Origin: Nonomuraea sp. NEAU-A123
Lineage (GTDB): Bacteria > Actinomycetota > Actinomycetes > Streptosporangiales > Streptosporangiaceae
Assembly (NCBI RefSeq): GCF_018603905.1
Contig: NZ_JAHFZZ010000014.1
Coordinates: forward strand, 236,740 to 300,739
Direction: 5' to 3'
DNA length: 64,000 bases
Below, one piece after another: positions 8,912 through 18,025 of the stretch. A program made the translations under genes and the position numbers. Positions within the stretch are counted from its first letter, which is position 1. The number at the start of each line of letters is the position of its first letter. The notes beneath the pieces were generated by a model, which worked only from the letters and a program-made list of their open reading frames with translations, was not told the DNA's origin and did no database searches.

Positions 8912-9697
8912 ATGGCACACACGGTCGATCTGGTGGCCGATCTCGGTGAGGGGTTCGGCGCCTACACCATGGGTGACGACGAGGCGCTGCTGGATGTCCT
9001 CACCTCGGCCAACGTCGCGTGCGGCTTCCACGCGGGCGACCCGCGGATCATGGACGCCACCGTACGCCACTGCGTCGAGCGCGGGGTCGCCGTCGGCGCG
9101 CACCCCAGCTTCCCCGACCTGGTCGGGTTCGGCCGCCGCGCGATGGATCTGGCACCGGACGAGGTCCGTACCGATGTGCTCTACCAGGTGGGAGCCCTGC
9201 AGGCGTTCGCCACCGCGCATGGCACCCGGGTACGCCACGTGGCACCGCACGGCCGGCTCGGCAACCTGGTCGCGATCAGGCCGGACTACGCGGCCGCCGT
9301 GGCCGACGCGGTCGCCTCCCTCGACCGGTCGATGATCGTCCTGGCGCAGGACGGGGAACTCGCCGAGGCCGCCCGCGCCCGTGGCCTGCGGGTCGGCATC
9401 GTCGGGATCGCCGACCGGGCCTACCGCGACGACGGCAGCCTGGTGCCGCGGAGCGAACCCGGCGCGGTCATCCATGACGAGCGAGAGATCAGTGAGCGGA
9501 CGGTCCGGCTGGTGACCGAAGGGGTGATCCGCAGCGTCGGCGGCCGGGACATCCCGGTCGAGTGCGACACCGTCCTGCTGCACAGCGACACCCCCGGCGC
9601 CATCGCGCTCGCCCACCTCCTGCGCAAGGAACTCATCGCGGCGGGCGTGACGATCGCCCCGCTGGCCGACGTGCTCGACGCCAGGTACGGCGGCTGA
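8912..9697 (+). CDS. pxpA: 5-oxoprolinase subunit A-like protein (LamB/YcsF family), divergent active site
   Basis: This 261-residue protein aligns along its whole length with the LamB/YcsF family: ADLGEGFG, ANVACGFHAGDP, GAHPSFPD, GSLVPRS. In known PxpABC, subunit A works with B and C in ATP-dependent opening of 5-oxoproline to glutamate. Several strongly conserved positions differ here. The N of DLNADLGEG is V, HVKPHGxLYN has become HVAPHGRLGN with loss of the lysine, and the usual LHGD is LHSD. The gene leads a seven-gene plus-strand operon and is followed after one base by the B subunit. The substrate may be a modified pyroglutamate or another lactam. Confidence 0.88.
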   Translation: MAHTVDLVADLGEGFGAYTMGDDEALLDVLTSANVACGFHAGDPRIMDATVRHCVERGVAVGAHPSFPDLVGFGRRAMDLAPDEVRTDVLYQVGALQAFATAHGTRVRHVAPHGRLGNLVAIRPDYAAAVADAVASLDRSMIVLAQDGELAEAARARGLRVGIVGIADRAYRDDGSLVPRSEPGAVIHDEREISERTVRLVTEGVIRSVGGRDIPVECDTVLLHSDTPGAIALAHLLRKELIAAGVTIAPLADVLDARYGG

Positions 9698-9698
9698 G

Positions 9699-10418
9699 AT
9701 GGACCACGGCATCCACATCGCGGACTGCGGCGACTCGGCCGTCGTGGTCAAGGCCACCGGCGGCGGCGACCGTGCCTGGCAGATGGTGCACGCTCTGGCC
9801 GACGCGATCGAGGCGATCCGGCTCGACGGGGTGCACGGCATCGTCCCCACCTACGACTCGTTGCTCGTCGAGTTCGACTGCTCCGCCACGGATCACGACA
9901 CGATTCACCGCGCCCTGCGGGGCGCGGCCGGACGGCTCGCCGCGAACCCGGCCCCGGCGCCCGCGCCCAGGCGGTTCACGGTCCCGGTGGTGTACGGCGG
10001 TGAGTACGGCCCCGACCTGCCCGTGGTGGCGGAGCAACTGGGGCTGGCCGAGCAGGAGGTCGTCGACCTGCACACCGCCCGGGATCTGATGGTGCGCTGC
10101 CTCGGCGCACCGGTGGGAGCCCCGATGATGGACGGCCCCGCGTTCCCGAAACCGGTCCCGAGGCTGGCCTCTCCGCGGACCAGCGTCCCGCCCGGGTCGA
10201 TCGCCGTGGCGGGCAGGCAGGCCGTGATCTGCCCCATGCGTTCACCGGGCGGGTGGCCGCTTCTGGGACGGACCCCGCTGCGCGTCCTCGACCTCGACTC
10301 CGAGCCGCTGACTCCGTACCGGCCGGGTGACACCTTCCGGTTCGTCCCGATCACTCCCGAAGAGTGGCCCGACCACGACGGCGCGATGCTCACGGCTGAG
10401 GCGGTGGCCCGTGGCTGA
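9699..10418 (+). CDS. pxpB: 5-oxoprolinase subunit B-like protein (carboxyltransferase domain subunit 1)
   Basis: This 239-residue member of the KipI/allophanate hydrolase subunit 1 family has GDSAVVV near the N-terminus, VPVVYGGEYGPDL in the middle, and the C-terminal GGWPLLGRTPL and PGDTFRFVPIT motifs. It forms a complex with subunit C in known 5-oxoprolinases. Its ATG is one base after the stop of the A subunit and its 3' end overlaps the C subunit, so the three are translated together. Confidence 0.88.
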   Translation: MDHGIHIADCGDSAVVVKATGGGDRAWQMVHALADAIEAIRLDGVHGIVPTYDSLLVEFDCSATDHDTIHRALRGAAGRLAANPAPAPAPRRFTVPVVYGGEYGPDLPVVAEQLGLAEQEVVDLHTARDLMVRCLGAPVGAPMMDGPAFPKPVPRLASPRTSVPPGSIAVAGRQAVICPMRSPGGWPLLGRTPLRVLDLDSEPLTPYRPGDTFRFVPITPEEWPDHDGAMLTAEAVARG

Positions 10419-11418
10419 CACTCTCACCGTCCACCGCGCCGGTCTCTCGGTGGTGCAGGACCTCGGGCGGCTCGGCCGCTCCCGCTACGGCCTACCGGTC
10501 AACGGCGCTCTCGACCAGTATTCCGCCCGCGTCGCCAACGTCCTGACCGGCAACGACGAAGGCGCGCCCCTGCTGGAGATCACGGCATTGGGCTTCGCCT
10601 GCACACCCTCGGCCGATGTGCTCATCGCCGTGACCGGCGCCCCCGCCGACCTCACCGTCGATGACGTTCCGCGCCCCCGGTGGGAACCGGTCGTGGTCCG
10701 GGCGGGCGAGACGATCCGCGTCACGCGCATCAAGCACGGTCTCCGCGTCTACCTCGCCCTGCACGGCTCGGTGGAGTCGCCGTTCCTGCTGGGGAGCTGC
10801 GCTCCCGACACGATCCTCGGGTTCGGGCGCACGCTGCGTGACGGCGATCAGCTCGCCATCCGTACCCCCTTTCCGCCGGTCGGGCATCCGTTCTCCGACA
10901 TTCCGCTGTTCCGGTTGAACGCTTCCGTACCGCGCTTCGCCGAATCGTGGACGATCGACGTCACCGACGGCCCGGATCTGGCGGAGTTCGGTGACTCGGC
11001 GGAGCGGCTGTTCCGGTCGGAGTTCACCGTCACCCCCCAGAGCAACCACATCGGCCTGCGGATGCGCGGCGACGTGCCGCGCCGGACGGCGACCGGCGAG
11101 GTGCTCTCCCGTGGCGTGCCCGTCGGCGCGGTCGAGGTGCCGGCCGGGGACGAACTGCTCGTCCTGCACCGTGGCCGTGGCGTCACCGCCGGCTATCCCG
11201 TCCTCGCGGTCGTCACGTCGACCGGCCTGTCCGCGCTGGGGCAGACCCGCCCCGGCCAGTCCGTCCGGTTCCGGCGCCGGACGGTGGCCGAGGCCGTGGC
11301 CGCGTACCGGTCACAACGTGCCGACATAGACTCCCTGCGCACTCGCGTACGCACGGTGTTCGACGCACTCCGCGTCCTCCCGCAGCTCCCCTCCACCCCC
11401 CACCTCGTAAGCGAGTGA
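10411..11418 (+). CDS. pxpC: 5-oxoprolinase subunit C-like protein (biotin-dependent carboxyltransferase family)
   Basis: This is a 335-residue KipA/allophanate hydrolase subunit 2 protein. Motifs include LSVVQDLGRLGRSRYGLPVNGALD, VTGAPADLTVDD and SNHIGLRMRG. GTG 10411 is chosen as start because it overlaps the stop of subunit B by 8 bases and gives the expected VADTLTVHRAGLSVVQD N-terminus; an open frame upstream to 10327 is a shadow of subunit B. It acts in the cytoplasm with subunits A and B, probably in ATP-driven lactam hydrolysis. Confidence 0.87.
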   Translation: MADTLTVHRAGLSVVQDLGRLGRSRYGLPVNGALDQYSARVANVLTGNDEGAPLLEITALGFACTPSADVLIAVTGAPADLTVDDVPRPRWEPVVVRAGETIRVTRIKHGLRVYLALHGSVESPFLLGSCAPDTILGFGRTLRDGDQLAIRTPFPPVGHPFSDIPLFRLNASVPRFAESWTIDVTDGPDLAEFGDSAERLFRSEFTVTPQSNHIGLRMRGDVPRRTATGEVLSRGVPVGAVEVPAGDELLVLHRGRGVTAGYPVLAVVTSTGLSALGQTRPGQSVRFRRRTVAEAVAAYRSQRADIDSLRTRVRTVFDALRVLPQLPSTPHLVSE

Positions 11419-11429
11419 AGGAGACAGCC

Positions 11430-12740
11430 ATGGCCACTGTGGCCGCACAACCGACACCCAACACCGTCGATCCGCGAACCGCCCGTAAGATCACCCTGGC
11501 CGGGTGCGTCGGGATCTTCGCCGAGCTCTACGACAACGGCATCTTCGGCTTCATGGCCGGCACTCTGGGCACCGTCTTCTTCCCGGACTCGGCCAACGCC
11601 ATTCAGCTCGTCTTCCTCGGCTATGCCGTCTCCTTCTTCTTCCGGCCCCTCGGCGGCATCATCTGCGGTCACCTCGGCGACCGCATCGGCCGGCAGCGGA
11701 TGCTCGTCTTCGTCATCCTGCTGATCAGCGTCGCGACGGCGGCCATCGGTCTGCTGCCGACCTACGCCGCCGTCGGCATCGCGGCACCCGCCCTGCTCAT
11801 CCTGATGCGCGTCATGCAGGGCTTCTCGGTCGGTGGCGAGGCGTCCGGCGCGATGAGCTTCCTCGCCGAGCACGCACCCGAGGGCAAGCGCGGCCTCTAC
11901 ACCAGCTACGCCCAGATCGCCTCCTTCCTCTCCCTGCTCACCGGCACGCTGATCGCCGCCGCCCTGACCAGCGGCCTCGGCCCGGACCGCATGGAGGCGT
12001 ACGGCTGGCGGATCCCGTTCCTGCTGGCCATCCCGCTCGGTCTCACCGGCATCTACATCCGCAAGCGCATCAGCGACACGCCGAACTTCACCCGCCTGCA
12101 GGAAAGCGGCGGCCTGGCGAAGAACCCGCTCAAGGAGGCCTTCTCCTCCGCCGAGCACCGGCGCGCGATGCTGCTCGCGCTGTTCATCCCGCTGATGAAC
12201 GGCTCCGGCTATTACGTGCTGTTCACCTACATGCCGACGTTCATGAACGCCGAGCTCCACTTCAGCAAGGTGCAGGCCCTGCTCGTCACCGCGACCAGCC
12301 TGGTGGCCATCTGCGTCGCCATCCCCTACATGGGCCGGCTGTCCGACCGGGTCGGGCGCAAGCGGGTCCTCGCGGGCGCCGCCATCGCCATGGCGATCGC
12401 CGGGATCCCCTGCTATCTGCTCATCGGCACCGGCAGCCTTCCGCTCGCCATCCTGGGCGCGTGCGTCATGGCGATCATCTTCGCGGGCCACACCGGCGTC
12501 ATCCACATCCTGCTCGTCGAACTCTTCCCGACCCGGGTGCGCTACTCCGCCTACGGGCTGGGGTACAACGTGTCCGCCGCGCTCTTCGGTGGCACCGCGC
12601 CGCTGCTGATGACGTTCCTCATCGCCAAGACCGGCAATACCGGCATGCCCGCCTTCTACGCGGTCCTCACCGCACTCGGCACGCTCATCGCCGTGTCCCG
12701 GGTGAAGGACAGGGCACACCAGCCGCTGCGCGACGCGTAG
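11430..12740 (+). CDS. MFS transporter, metabolite:H+ symporter (MHS) type
   Basis: This 436-residue membrane protein has about twelve hydrophobic segments. The loop-2 signature GHLGDRIGRQRMLV and its repeat GRLSDRVGRKRVLAG identify the major facilitator superfamily. The AELYDNGIFGFM start and MQGFSVGGEASGA segment are typical of the MHS group, which imports dicarboxylates, betaine-like compounds or sugar acids with protons. ATG 11430 follows a GAAGGAGA ribosome site 11 bases after the 5-oxoprolinase genes. Within this operon it is the likely importer of the degraded compound. Confidence 0.88.
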   Translation: MATVAAQPTPNTVDPRTARKITLAGCVGIFAELYDNGIFGFMAGTLGTVFFPDSANAIQLVFLGYAVSFFFRPLGGIICGHLGDRIGRQRMLVFVILLISVATAAIGLLPTYAAVGIAAPALLILMRVMQGFSVGGEASGAMSFLAEHAPEGKRGLYTSYAQIASFLSLLTGTLIAAALTSGLGPDRMEAYGWRIPFLLAIPLGLTGIYIRKRISDTPNFTRLQESGGLAKNPLKEAFSSAEHRRAMLLALFIPLMNGSGYYVLFTYMPTFMNAELHFSKVQALLVTATSLVAICVAIPYMGRLSDRVGRKRVLAGAAIAMAIAGIPCYLLIGTGSLPLAILGACVMAIIFAGHTGVIHILLVELFPTRVRYSAYGLGYNVSAALFGGTAPLLMTFLIAKTGNTGMPAFYAVLTALGTLIAVSRVKDRAHQPLRDA

Positions 12741-12780
12741 CACCCCACCGCACCACTCATCCTCACGCGGAGAGATTCAC

Positions 12781-13524
12781 ATGCCCTTCTCGGACTACAA
12801 GACCGCTCTGGTGACCGGCGCCTCGACCGGAATCGGGGCGGTGGTCGTCGAGCGCCTGGCGAAGCGCGGGCTCGACGTCCACGCCGTGGCCCGCGACGCC
12901 GAGCGGCTCGGCGACCTGGCCCGGCGTACGGGATGCACGCCGCACGCCGTCGACATCACCGACACCGCCGCACTGGCCGAAACTCTGCGGGGGATCGACG
13001 TCGACGTCCTCGTCAACAACGCGGGCGTCTCCCGCCCGGGGAACATCCTGACGGCCGATGAGTTCGCCATCGACGAGCAGGTAGCGGTCAACATCCAGGC
13101 GGTGCTGCATCTCGTACGCCTGATCATGCCGGGAATGGTGGAACGCGACCTCGGGCACATCGTCAACATCAGCTCGATCGCCGCCGTCTACAACTTCGGC
13201 GGCAACACCATCTACCACGCCACGAAGGCGGCCGTGCACACCCTGTCCCGTCAGCTCCGCGTCGACGGGTACGGCCACCGGATCCGGGTCACCGAGATCT
13301 GCCCCGGCCGGGTGGAGACGGAGATCTTCGGCCGGCTGCTCGGCGACATGGAAGAGGCCCAGCGCCGGTACTACGACGGGTACGAGTCGCTCAAGCCGGA
13401 GGACATCGCCGACGCGATCGACTACGCCATCGGCTCGCCGCGCCATGTGAACATCGGACACCTGGAGATCATGCCGACCTTCCAGGTGCCCGGCGGCCTC
13501 AACTTCGAAAGGCGGGCCGACTGA
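12781..13524 (+). CDS. SDR-family oxidoreductase of the catabolic operon
   Basis: This 247-residue classical SDR carries TGASTGIGAVV (cofactor site), NNAGVSRPG, NISSIAAVYNFGG (catalytic Ser) and YHATKAAV (catalytic Tyr and Lys), and CPGRVETEIFG near the C-terminus. It resembles the YdfG/serine-3-dehydrogenase group that oxidises beta-hydroxy acids. It lies between the transporter and the aminotransferase with one base to the next gene, so it should act on an intermediate of the same pathway; the substrate is not evident. Confidence 0.85.
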   Translation: MPFSDYKTALVTGASTGIGAVVVERLAKRGLDVHAVARDAERLGDLARRTGCTPHAVDITDTAALAETLRGIDVDVLVNNAGVSRPGNILTADEFAIDEQVAVNIQAVLHLVRLIMPGMVERDLGHIVNISSIAAVYNFGGNTIYHATKAAVHTLSRQLRVDGYGHRIRVTEICPGRVETEIFGRLLGDMEEAQRRYYDGYESLKPEDIADAIDYAIGSPRHVNIGHLEIMPTFQVPGGLNFERRAD

Positions 13525-13525
13525 C

Positions 13526-14725
13526 ATGGCACTGGCGCAGCGGGTGAACCGCATCAAACCATCGCCCAGCACGGCCGCCGCCCAGCGCGTACGCGAGCTC
13601 AAGGCGCAGGGCCACGAGATCCTCGACCTCACGGTGGGCGAGCCCGACTTCGACACCCCCGACCACGTCAAGGCCGCCGCGATCGAGGCGATCGGGCGAG
13701 GCGAGACCAAGTACACGCCCGTCAACGGAACCCCGCAGCTCAGGGCGGCCATCGCCGACAAGCTCACCCGGCGGCACGGACTGAGCTACCCGGCCGACCG
13801 GATCACCGTGGGCGGCGGGGCGAAGCAGATCATCTTCCTCGCGCTGGCGGCCACGTTGAACGCGGGCGACGAGGTCATCGTCCCGGCACCGTACTGGGTC
13901 TCCTACCCGGACATGGTGCTGGCCAACGACGGCACACCCGTCGTGGTCCCGTGCCCGGAGGCCGACGGCTTCAAGCTGACGCCGCAGCGGCTGGAATCCG
14001 CGATCACCGACTCGACCCGCTGGGTCATCCTCAACGCCCCCAACAACCCCACGGGCGCCGCCTACACCCCGGACGAACTCCGCGCACTCGCCGACGTGTT
14101 GCTCGCCCACCCCCACGTCATGGTGCTGACCGACGAGATCTACGACGAGATCTGGTACGGGCCGGAGCCGCCCCGCACCATACTCGCCGTCGAACCGCGT
14201 CTGGCGGACCAGGTGTTCCTCACGAACGGCGTCTCCAAGACGTATGCCATGACCGGCTGGCGGATCGGCTACGGCGTGGGACCGGCGGAGCTGGTCGGGG
14301 CCGTCAACAAGCTGCAGTCGCAGATCTCCTCGTGCCCCTCGTCGATCAGCCAGGCGGCCGCTACCGCCGCGCTCACCGGCGACCAGAGCTTCATCGGCGA
14401 CTGCGTCGCCGTCTATCGGGCCCGGCGGGACGAGACGATCAAGATGCTGACCGGTGTCCCCGGCTTGACCTGCACCGCGCCGAGCGGCGGCTTCTACGTG
14501 CTCGTCGGATGCGCCTCGCTGCTCGGCCGCCGGACCCCGGCCGGCGACGAGATCCATACGGACGAGGAGTTCGCCCGCCACCTGCTGGAGTCGCGGCAGG
14601 TGGCCGTGATCCACGGATCCGCCTACGGAGCGCCCGGCTACTTCCGCCTCTCCTTCGCGACGTCGAGCTCCGTCCTGACCGAGGGCTGCGAGCGCATCGC
14701 CCGCGCCTGCGCCGACCTTTCCTGA
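13526..14725 (+). CDS. Class I/II PLP-dependent aminotransferase (aspartate aminotransferase-like)
   Basis: This 399-residue fold-type I aminotransferase shows LTVGEPDFDTPDHV, NAPNNPTGAAY, TDEIYDEIWYG and the PLP lysine in SKTYAMTGWRIGYG (near residue 237). It resembles aspartate/aromatic aminotransferases of subgroup I. It starts one base after the SDR stop and is followed closely by an RraA-type aldolase, so I infer that it makes the 2-oxo acid which the aldolase cleaves. Confidence 0.9.
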   Translation: MALAQRVNRIKPSPSTAAAQRVRELKAQGHEILDLTVGEPDFDTPDHVKAAAIEAIGRGETKYTPVNGTPQLRAAIADKLTRRHGLSYPADRITVGGGAKQIIFLALAATLNAGDEVIVPAPYWVSYPDMVLANDGTPVVVPCPEADGFKLTPQRLESAITDSTRWVILNAPNNPTGAAYTPDELRALADVLLAHPHVMVLTDEIYDEIWYGPEPPRTILAVEPRLADQVFLTNGVSKTYAMTGWRIGYGVGPAELVGAVNKLQSQISSCPSSISQAAATAALTGDQSFIGDCVAVYRARRDETIKMLTGVPGLTCTAPSGGFYVLVGCASLLGRRTPAGDEIHTDEEFARHLLESRQVAVIHGSAYGAPGYFRLSFATSSSVLTEGCERIARACADLS

Positions 14726-14741
14726 TCTTGGAGTGAGACTC

Positions 14742-15416
14742 ATGCTGCGTGTCAACACCAAGTTCGACCGCCCCGATCCGGCGCTGGTCGAGCGGCTGAG
14801 CGCGTACTCGTCCGCCACCATTCACGAAGCACAGGGCCGGCTCGGCGCCCTGAGCTCCACGATCAAGCCGGTCGACGACAGCATGTCGCTGTGCGGACCC
14901 GCCTTCACCGTGTGCTGCGCCCCCCGGGACAACATCATGCTCCAGGTCGCCATCGCGCACGCTCAGCCCGGGGATGTCGTCGTGGTGTCCGCCGGCGAAT
15001 ACGCGGAGGCCGGTTCCTTCGGCGACGTCCTGGCCAACGCCTGCGTGGCCAAGGGCCTGGGCGGGCTGATCACCGACACCGGCGTCCGCGACACCCGCGA
15101 ACTGCGCGAACTCGGCTTCCCGGTGTTCTCCTTCAGCGTCTCCATCAAGGGCACCGTCAAGGAGACCGTCGGTCCCATGGCGGAGCCCGTACTGATCGGC
15201 GGCGAGATCGTCCGTCCGGGCGACGTGGTGCGGGGTGACGCCGACGGAGTCGTGGTCGTCCGGCGCGAAGACGTGGGCGACGTGGTCCGGAAGTCGCAGG
15301 AACGCGTCGACGCCGAGGCCGGGTACATCGCCGCCTATCGTGCCGGGAAGAGCGTCATCGAGGTCAGCGATCTCGCCGCCGTGCTCGAAGCGAAGGGCCT
15401 GATCATCGACGATTGA
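14742..15416 (+). CDS. RraA-like aldolase (4-hydroxy-4-methyl-2-oxoglutarate/CHA aldolase family)
   Basis: This 224-residue protein is of the RraA/HMG-CHA aldolase family. Diagnostic parts are SSATIHEAQGRLGALS, PGDVVVVSAGE, GLGGLITDTGVRDTREL (Arg/Asp of the metal site) and GDADGVVVV. These class II pyruvate aldolases cleave 4-hydroxy-4-methyl- or 4-carboxy-4-hydroxy-2-oxo acids to pyruvate plus a second oxo acid. ATG 14742 is behind GGAGTGAG; an in-frame codon at 14733 has no such site. It is the last gene of the operon that begins at 8912. Confidence 0.85.
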   Translation: MLRVNTKFDRPDPALVERLSAYSSATIHEAQGRLGALSSTIKPVDDSMSLCGPAFTVCCAPRDNIMLQVAIAHAQPGDVVVVSAGEYAEAGSFGDVLANACVAKGLGGLITDTGVRDTRELRELGFPVFSFSVSIKGTVKETVGPMAEPVLIGGEIVRPGDVVRGDADGVVVVRREDVGDVVRKSQERVDAEAGYIAAYRAGKSVIEVSDLAAVLEAKGLIIDD

Positions 15417-15501
15417 TTGATCTACTCGCGCCACCGAGCACTCGCGGGCTGCTTCTATGATCTTTTCATATGATATTTGCCCGATTGTCGGAAAGGCGGC
15501 C

Positions 15502-17790
15502 ATGACCCACCCCCTCAGCCGGCGGTCCGCCCTGCTGGGCGCCGCGGTTGTGACCGGCCTCGCCCTGTGGGACAGACCGGCCGAGGCGGTCGGCACCGCC
15601 GCGTTCGACGCCGCGCGTGAACGGTGGGTGAGCCTGCTGGCCGGCGGGTCGTACGACGCCGCCTACACCGACAAGACGCGGGCGATCGAGGGCTCGGCCA
15701 ACGCGGTGCTGCGCAAGTTGAAGCCCGCGCCCGGCCGCCCGAGCCTGTGGCCCGACCTGCCGCTCGACGACCCCCGGACGGGCAACTTCAACCGCGCCTA
15801 CAACCGCATGCGCACCCTGGCGCTGGGCTGGGCCACGCCGGGCACCGCCATGCACCGGGACGGGCAGGTCGCCGAGACCGCGGTCATGGCGCTGGACTTC
15901 CTGTACGAGCACGCCTACCACGAGGGGCTCGACCGGCGGGGCAGCAACTGGTACTGGTGGGAGATCGGCGTCCCCCGCTCGCTGACCGACACCTGCGCCC
16001 TGCTGTACGACGGCCTGCCCCAGGACCACCTCGAGCGCTGGCTGCGCCCCTTGCACCGCTGGTGCCCCAACCCGGAGCGCCGCGTCAGCCACCCCGGCGT
16101 CGTCGAGACCGGCGCCAACCGGGCGGGCAAGGCCATGGTGGTGGCGATGCGCGGATTGCTCACCCACGACGCACGCCTGATCAAGCGGGCCAGGCACGCG
16201 GTCTCCGACCTGTTACGGCCGACCAGGGGCCCGGGCGACGGCTTGTACCGTGACGGGTCGTTCATCCAGCATGACGTGTACGCCTACACCGGCAGCTACG
16301 GCGTGGACTACCTGGAGAGCGTGGCCAAGCTGATCGCCATGCTCGCGCGGTCACCGTGGGAGATCACCGGAACGGGGAACGTCTACGACATCGTGGATCG
16401 CTCGTTCGTGCCGTTCATCTTCGACGGGCTGATGATGGACTGCGTACGCGGCCGGCAGATCTCGGTGCAGGGCCACCGTGACCACCACTCGGGGCAGAAG
16501 GCGGTCGAGGCCATCCTCACCTTGCTGGAGGCGGCGCCCGAGCGCCATGCCCGGCGCTGGCGGCCGCTGGTGAAGGGCTGGCTCGCCCGCAACCAGGCCG
16601 TCCCCGCCGGCACGCTCACACCGCTGGCGAGCATCGCGGGGGCCAAGGCCCTGCTGGAGGACCCGTCGGTGCCGGTCGGCCCGCGCCAGACGGGCACGTA
16701 CGTCTTCGCCGACATGGACCGGGTCGTGCACCGCCGTCCCACCTGGGCCTACGCGATCGCGATGAGCTCGGAGCGCATCGGCGCGGCCGAGGCCATGAAC
16801 CGGGAGAACCTGCACGGCTGGTACACCGGCGACGGCATGACCTACCTCTACACCGGAGACCTCACCCACTGGAACGATGACCTGTGGCCCACGATCGACC
16901 CGTACCGGCTGCCCGGCACGACGGTCGACACGCGCGGACGCGCCGATCTCCCGTACGGCAAACGTCGCCTGCCGCCCACCCCGTGGGCGGGCGGCGTGGC
17001 ACTCGACGGCGAGTACGGCGTGGCGGCCATGAAGCTGATCGCCGACGGCTCCTCGCTCCGGGCCAAGAAGGCGTGGTTCCTTCTCGATGACGCGGTGATC
17101 GCCCTCGGCACCGGCATCGCAGCCTCCGACGGCCGCCGCATCGAGACCATCGTGGAGAACCGCAACACCCACGACACGCATCCGCCGCTGACCCGGGGCG
17201 ACGGCTGGGTCCACCTGTCCGGTGTGGCCGGCTACGCGCTGCTCGACGGCGCCGACGCGAGGGTGATCCGCAAGCAGCGCACCGGCCGCTGGCGGGACAT
17301 CGACAAGGGCGCCACCACCGGAGGCGACGAGACCCCCGTCACCAGGCACTACACGACGATCCTCATCGACCACGGCGTCGATCCGCGCAAGGCGCGCTAC
17401 GCCTATGCCGTGCTGCCGGACGCCTCCATCGCGCAGACCGCGGCTTACGGCGGGCGGATCGAGATCCTCGCCAACTCCCGAGCGGTGCAGGCCATTGCCC
17501 GCGACGATCTGCTCGCCGCCGTCTTCTGGCGCGCGGGGACCGTCGAGACCGCGGATGGACCGCTCTCCGCCGACGGCCCCTGCACGCTGCTGGTCCGCCG
17601 CGACCACAAGGGCGTACGGCTCGCGGTCTCCGACCCGTCCAGGACGGCCGACGAGGTGAAGATCACGCTGCCCTGGCGGGTGAAATCGGTCAAGGAACGC
17701 GACCGCAGCGTGCGCAAGTCCAAGCGCGCGGTCAAGGTGGAAGTCGGCGGCAGCCACGGCCACGCCCACACCGCGGTGGTCCGCGTCTGA
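15502..17790 (+). CDS. Secreted polysaccharide lyase family 8 (hyaluronate/xanthan lyase type)
   Basis: This 762-residue protein carries a Tat-type signal (SRRSALLGAAVVTGLAL). The alpha/alpha toroid follows with the PL8 landmarks NWYWWEIGVPRSL (Trp/Asn region), GANRAGKAM (catalytic Asn), DGSFIQHDVYAYTGSYG (catalytic His and Tyr) and RGRQISVQGHRD; a beta-sandwich lies in the C-terminal half (GWYTGDGMTYLY, then YGVAAMKL). PL8 enzymes cleave hyaluronan, chondroitin, xanthan or alginate by beta-elimination; the preferred polymer is not certain. ATG 15502 follows GAAAGGCGG. The gene has its own upstream region with an AT-rich patch (15455-15480). Confidence 0.9.
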   Translation: MTHPLSRRSALLGAAVVTGLALWDRPAEAVGTAAFDAARERWVSLLAGGSYDAAYTDKTRAIEGSANAVLRKLKPAPGRPSLWPDLPLDDPRTGNFNRAYNRMRTLALGWATPGTAMHRDGQVAETAVMALDFLYEHAYHEGLDRRGSNWYWWEIGVPRSLTDTCALLYDGLPQDHLERWLRPLHRWCPNPERRVSHPGVVETGANRAGKAMVVAMRGLLTHDARLIKRARHAVSDLLRPTRGPGDGLYRDGSFIQHDVYAYTGSYGVDYLESVAKLIAMLARSPWEITGTGNVYDIVDRSFVPFIFDGLMMDCVRGRQISVQGHRDHHSGQKAVEAILTLLEAAPERHARRWRPLVKGWLARNQAVPAGTLTPLASIAGAKALLEDPSVPVGPRQTGTYVFADMDRVVHRRPTWAYAIAMSSERIGAAEAMNRENLHGWYTGDGMTYLYTGDLTHWNDDLWPTIDPYRLPGTTVDTRGRADLPYGKRRLPPTPWAGGVALDGEYGVAAMKLIADGSSLRAKKAWFLLDDAVIALGTGIAASDGRRIETIVENRNTHDTHPPLTRGDGWVHLSGVAGYALLDGADARVIRKQRTGRWRDIDKGATTGGDETPVTRHYTTILIDHGVDPRKARYAYAVLPDASIAQTAAYGGRIEILANSRAVQAIARDDLLAAVFWRAGTVETADGPLSADGPCTLLVRRDHKGVRLAVSDPSRTADEVKITLPWRVKSVKERDRSVRKSKRAVKVEVGGSHGHAHTAVVRV

Positions 17791-17814
17791 ACCTCCGAGG
17801 GCGCTTCAGCGCTT

Positions 17815-17945
17815 GGACGGTGCCAGATGGGCGCGCTCCACGGCCGGGGCGCGGTGGAGCCGTGGTCGACGATCAGCAGGAGACCGCCGGGGCGCAGGGC
17901 CCGTGCGGCGGTTGCGACCGCGTCACACCCTCGACCGCTTCCGCC
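17815..17945 (-). pseudogene. Fragment of a SAM-dependent methyltransferase
   Basis: On the minus strand this stretch reads VATAARALRPGGLLLIVDHGS and then TAPRPWS, the common mid-domain signature of class I methyltransferases (ALRPGG-LL-VDH). No SAM-binding GxG motif or complete domain surrounds it, and the gap between flanking genes is only 282 bases. It is read as the leftover of a deleted gene. Confidence 0.5.
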
Positions 17946-18025
17946 GATGGCTGCGGACGTTCTGATCCGGTCGACGCACGCCGAGGATAATGATCTACAT
18001 GTCTGGTGGTGATTGTCCATTTTCA

